DNA of 64,000 nt, taken from positions 1 through 64,000 of the forward strand of contig NZ_PIGG01000026.1 of NCBI RefSeq assembly GCF_002924445.1, given 5' to 3'. How positions within the stretch are numbered: position 1 is the first letter of the stretch; the number at the start of each line of letters is the position of its first letter. Below are positions 61,612 through 64,000 of the stretch, piece by piece. The notes under the pieces were generated by a model. The model searched no databases. It was not told where the DNA came from and saw only the letters and a list, made by a program, of their open reading frames with translations. The stretch comes from Minwuia thermotolerans. GTDB taxonomy: Bacteria > Pseudomonadota > Alphaproteobacteria > Minwuiales > Minwuiaceae. The translations under genes and the position numbers were made by a program.

Positions 61612-62421
61612 ATGGCTTACCGCGTCGCCGCCCTTGGCGCCATCGCCCTGTTGGCCGCCGGCGGGGCCGCGGCGCACGAGTTCTGGCTGCTGCCCGACAA
61701 GAGCCGCGCGGGCACCGACGAGGCCGTGGAGATCACCATCGCCGTGGGCCAGAACTTCGTCGGCAACACCCTGCCATTCATTCCGGACACGACGGAACGG
61801 TTCGACATCTACGGTCCCGGCGGCACGCTGACCGACGCCGCGCGCGGCTTCGCCAGGGATCCGGCCGGCGTGGTGCAGCCCAGCCGCCCCGGTCTCTACA
61901 CGGTCGCCTATCAGAACAAGGGCAATTCGATCGTCATCGACCCGGAGACCTTCAACAAGTATCTCCGCGACGAGGGACTGGATATCGCCCTGGAGCACCG
62001 GCAGGCCAACGGCCTGATGGACACGCCGGGACGCGAGTTCTACACGCGCTACCCGAAGACCTGGGTGCTGTCGGGCGACAATATCGACGCCGGGCGCTGG
62101 GCGCTGGCGCCGTCGAACCTGCGCTTCGAGATGGTGCCGCTGTCGAACCCCTTTCGCTGGCTCTCGGGCGACTCGGTGGATGTACGCGTGCTCTACGAGG
62201 GCCAGCCGCTCGAAGGCGTGCTCGTCACCACCTTCACCAAATCGAGCCAGGGCCGCATCGGCGCGGTCCGCTCCGGCCCGGACGGTGTGGCGAGGATTTC
62301 GATCGACCGGCCGGGGCGCTGGCTGGCGGCGGCGGTGCACATGATCCCCGCCGAGGGCCGCCCCGACATCGACTGGGAAAGCTTCTGGACCAGCTTCACC
62401 ATCGACGTGCCGGCGGAGTGA
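61612..62421 (+). CDS. periplasmic DUF4198 protein
   Basis: 269 residues with a signal peptide ending near AAA^HEFWLLP (residue 22). The beta-rich domain matches DUF4198 (HEFWLLPDKSRAGTDEAVEI, LTDGxxVEVRVLYEGQPL-like GDSVDVRVLYEGQPLEG near 185, DGVARISIDRPGRWLAAAVH near 223). Members often lie beside metal-uptake genes. A free N-terminal His would be a good copper or nickel ligand. It is divergent from a HupE/UreJ-type gene. The ATG at 61612 gives the signal peptide; the frame is open upstream. Confidence 0.83.
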   Translation: MAYRVAALGAIALLAAGGAAAHEFWLLPDKSRAGTDEAVEITIAVGQNFVGNTLPFIPDTTERFDIYGPGGTLTDAARGFARDPAGVVQPSRPGLYTVAYQNKGNSIVIDPETFNKYLRDEGLDIALEHRQANGLMDTPGREFYTRYPKTWVLSGDNIDAGRWALAPSNLRFEMVPLSNPFRWLSGDSVDVRVLYEGQPLEGVLVTTFTKSSQGRIGAVRSGPDGVARISIDRPGRWLAAAVHMIPAEGRPDIDWESFWTSFTIDVPAE

Positions 62422-62477
62422 TGCCACCCATGCGGCGTCCCGGGGTCTTGGATCGTGTCCAGAGACGCTCTTCGGGG

Positions 62478-64000
62478 TCACCCCCTCAGCACGTACTCTG
62501 CGCCCTTCTCGGCGATCATGATTGTCGGCGTGTTGGTGTTGCCCGAGGTGATCGTCGGCATCACCGAGGCGTCGATCACGCGCAGGCCCTCGAGGCCGAT
62601 GACGCGCAGCCGCTCGTCGACCACCGCCTGCCCGTCGTCCGCGCGGCCCATCTTCGCCGTGCCGACGGGATGGAAGATCGTCGTGCCGATGTCGCCCGCC
62701 GCCTGGGCCAGGGCCGCATCGTCGTCGCCGACGCCGGGGCCGGGCAGCAACTCCTCGGGCTCGAACTGCAGCATCGCGGGCTGCCGCATCAGCTTTCGCG
62801 TCACCCGGATCGCGTCCGCGGCGACCTGCCGGTCCTCCGCCGTCGCTAGGTAGTTGGGCGCGATCAGCGGGTGGTCTTCCGGCTTCGGTGAGCGGATGCG
62901 GATCGTGCCCCGGCTGGTCGGCTGCAGGTTGCAGGCGCTGACCGTGATCGCGGGGAAGCGGTGCAGCGGGTCGCCGAACTTGTCGAGCGACAGCGGCTGG
63001 ACGTGGAACTGGATGTTGGCGCGGTCCCGAGACGGGTCGGAGCGGGTGAAGATGCCGAGCTGCGACGGCGCCATGGTTAGCGGGCCTTTGCGGAACAGCG
63101 CGTATTCCAGACCCATCGCCGCGCGGCCGATCAGCGAGTGATAGGTCTCGTTCAGCGTCTTGACGCCGTGGACCTTGTAGATCGCGCGCTGCTGCAGGTG
63201 ATCCTGCAGGTTGCGGCCGACGCCCTGGCGGTCGGCGATGACGTCGATGCCGTGCTCGCCGAGCCATTCCGCAGGCCCCACGCCGGAGAGCTGGAGGATC
63301 TGCACCGAGCCGATGGCGCCGGCGGACAGAATCACCTCGCCCCGCGCCTTCGCCATGTATTCCGCGCCGTCGCGGCGAAACCGCACGCCCACCGCCCGCC
63401 GGCCCTCGAAGGCGACGCGCTCGACGGTGACGCCGGTCTCCACGCGCAGGTTCGGGCGGCGCATCACGGGCTTCAGGAAGGCGCGGGCCGCCGAGACGCG
63501 GACGCCGCGCCTCTGATTGACGTGGAAGTAGCTGACGCCCTCGTTGTCGCCGGTGTTGAAGTCGGGGATCCGGCTGACGCCCATCTGCTCGGCGGCGTCC
63601 TCCACCGCATCCAGCACCTTCCAGGAGACGCGGGGCGGCTCGACCCGCCATTCGCCGCCCGTGCCGTGATGTTCGTTCGGTCCCAGGAAATGGTCCTCGA
63701 TCCGGCGGAAGACCGGCTGCACGTCCTCCCAGTCCCAGCCGTCGAGGCCGAGCTGGCGCCAGTGGCGGTAGTCGTCCGCCTGGCCGCGCATGGAGATCAT
63801 GGCGTTGATGGCGGAACTGCCGCCCAGCGCCTTGCCGCGCGGATAGATCAGGCTGCGCCCGTTGAGTCCGGCCTCGGCCTCGGTCTTGTAAAGCCAGTCC
63901 GAGCGCGGATTGCCGATGGCGAACAGATAGCCGACGGGGATGTGGAACCAGATCCAGTTGTCCCTGCCGCCGCCCTCCAGCACCAGCACCCGGTTCTTCG
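62478..64000 (-). CDS. GMC-family oxidoreductase (5' end outside window)
   Basis: The reading frame continues to the window edge (visible 507 residues, about 25-30 missing at the N-terminus with the FAD Rossmann motif). GMC signatures are visible: YPRGKALGGSSAINAMISMR near the start, GAIGSVQILQLSGVGP in the middle, and the active-site His and Asn in FHPVGTAKMG and SGNTNTPTIMIAEKGAEY at the end. It is similar to choline or alcohol dehydrogenases (AlkJ/BetA type); the substrate is not determined. It stands alone on this side. Confidence 0.92.
   Translation of the reverse strand, partial: KNRVLVLEGGGRDNWIWFHIPVGYLFAIGNPRSDWLYKTEAEAGLNGRSLIYPRGKALGGSSAINAMISMRGQADDYRHWRQLGLDGWDWEDVQPVFRRIEDHFLGPNEHHGTGGEWRVEPPRVSWKVLDAVEDAAEQMGVSRIPDFNTGDNEGVSYFHVNQRRGVRVSAARAFLKPVMRRPNLRVETGVTVERVAFEGRRAVGVRFRRDGAEYMAKARGEVILSAGAIGSVQILQLSGVGPAEWLGEHGIDVIADRQGVGRNLQDHLQQRAIYKVHGVKTLNETYHSLIGRAAMGLEYALFRKGPLTMAPSQLGIFTRSDPSRDRANIQFHVQPLSLDKFGDPLHRFPAITVSACNLQPTSRGTIRIRSPKPEDHPLIAPNYLATAEDRQVAADAIRVTRKLMRQPAMLQFEPEELLPGPGVGDDDAALAQAAGDIGTTIFHPVGTAKMGRADDGQAVVDERLRVIGLEGLRVIDASVMPTITSGNTNTPTIMIAEKGAEYVLRG

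Noticed and set aside
60304-63651. Very long minus-strand open frame across three genes
   Set aside because: It is out of frame with the clear GMC and HupE genes and antisense to the DUF4198 and MscS genes. Its proline- and arginine-rich composition is typical of a shadow frame in high-GC DNA.

Overview
The window is 64 kb of GC-rich chromosome from an alphaproteobacterium, probably of the Rhodospirillales type. This rests on a meso-DAP type MurE, a Fur/Mur-type regulator without the usual CxxC, a YlxR-L7Ae protein, PraR-like XRE regulators, and the gene orders mraZ-to-ftsZ-lpxC, rimP-nusA-ylxR-infB-rbfA-truB-rpsO-pnp and tsaB-rimI-fur-plsC / miaB-phoH-ybeY-corC-lnt. The species cannot be fixed from the sequence alone.

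Layout. Positions 1-700 look like a junction: the AT-richer 3' end of an unknown small membrane protein gene, a tRNA-Leu(UAA) that has lost its 3' part, paired hairpins and a GC-rich tandem repeat. From 700 to 4844 (minus strand) lie a CYTH-CHAD triphosphatase-like protein followed by a ParA-like ATPase, then a MaoC/hot-dog protein coupled to an LpxR-like outer-membrane lipid A deacylase.

From 5026 to 23532 (plus strand) is a complete dcw cluster: mraZ, rsmH, ftsL, ftsI, murE, murF, mraY, murD, ftsW, murG, murC, murB, ddl, ftsQ, ftsA, ftsZ. Almost every junction is an overlap or a gap of a few bases. It has a recognisable promoter interleaved with MraZ-type boxes and ends at a strong intrinsic terminator. 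lpxC follows under its own leader, then a convergent XRE regulator, then bamD-recN-ligA. The cluster therefore combines peptidoglycan precursor synthesis, septation, the committed step of lipid A synthesis and outer-membrane assembly.

From 29956 to 40260 (minus strand) are an SMP-30 family lactonase and the transcription/translation block from rimP to pnp. From 40401 to 51480 (minus strand) are trmB, metK, a second XRE regulator, lnt, corC, ybeY, phoH, miaB, plsC, fur, rimI, tsaB and a short RutE-like nitroreductase. RimI and Fur share one uninterrupted reading frame.

From 51576 to 64000 is a more mosaic region: polysaccharide deacetylase, Bax-like glucosaminidase, Nfu-type Fe-S scaffold, class III cyclase, LysE exporter, Ada, an AtuA-like protein, an MscS channel, a HupE/UreJ protein divergent from a DUF4198 protein, and a GMC oxidoreductase cut by the window edge.

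No CRISPR array, insertion sequence, prophage or defence island was seen. The most interesting leads are the CYTH-CHAD/ParA pair as a possible polyphosphate-granule positioning unit, the HupE/DUF4198 pair whose predicted mature proteins both begin with His-Glu, the RimI-Fur continuous frame, and the broken tRNA at the left edge.
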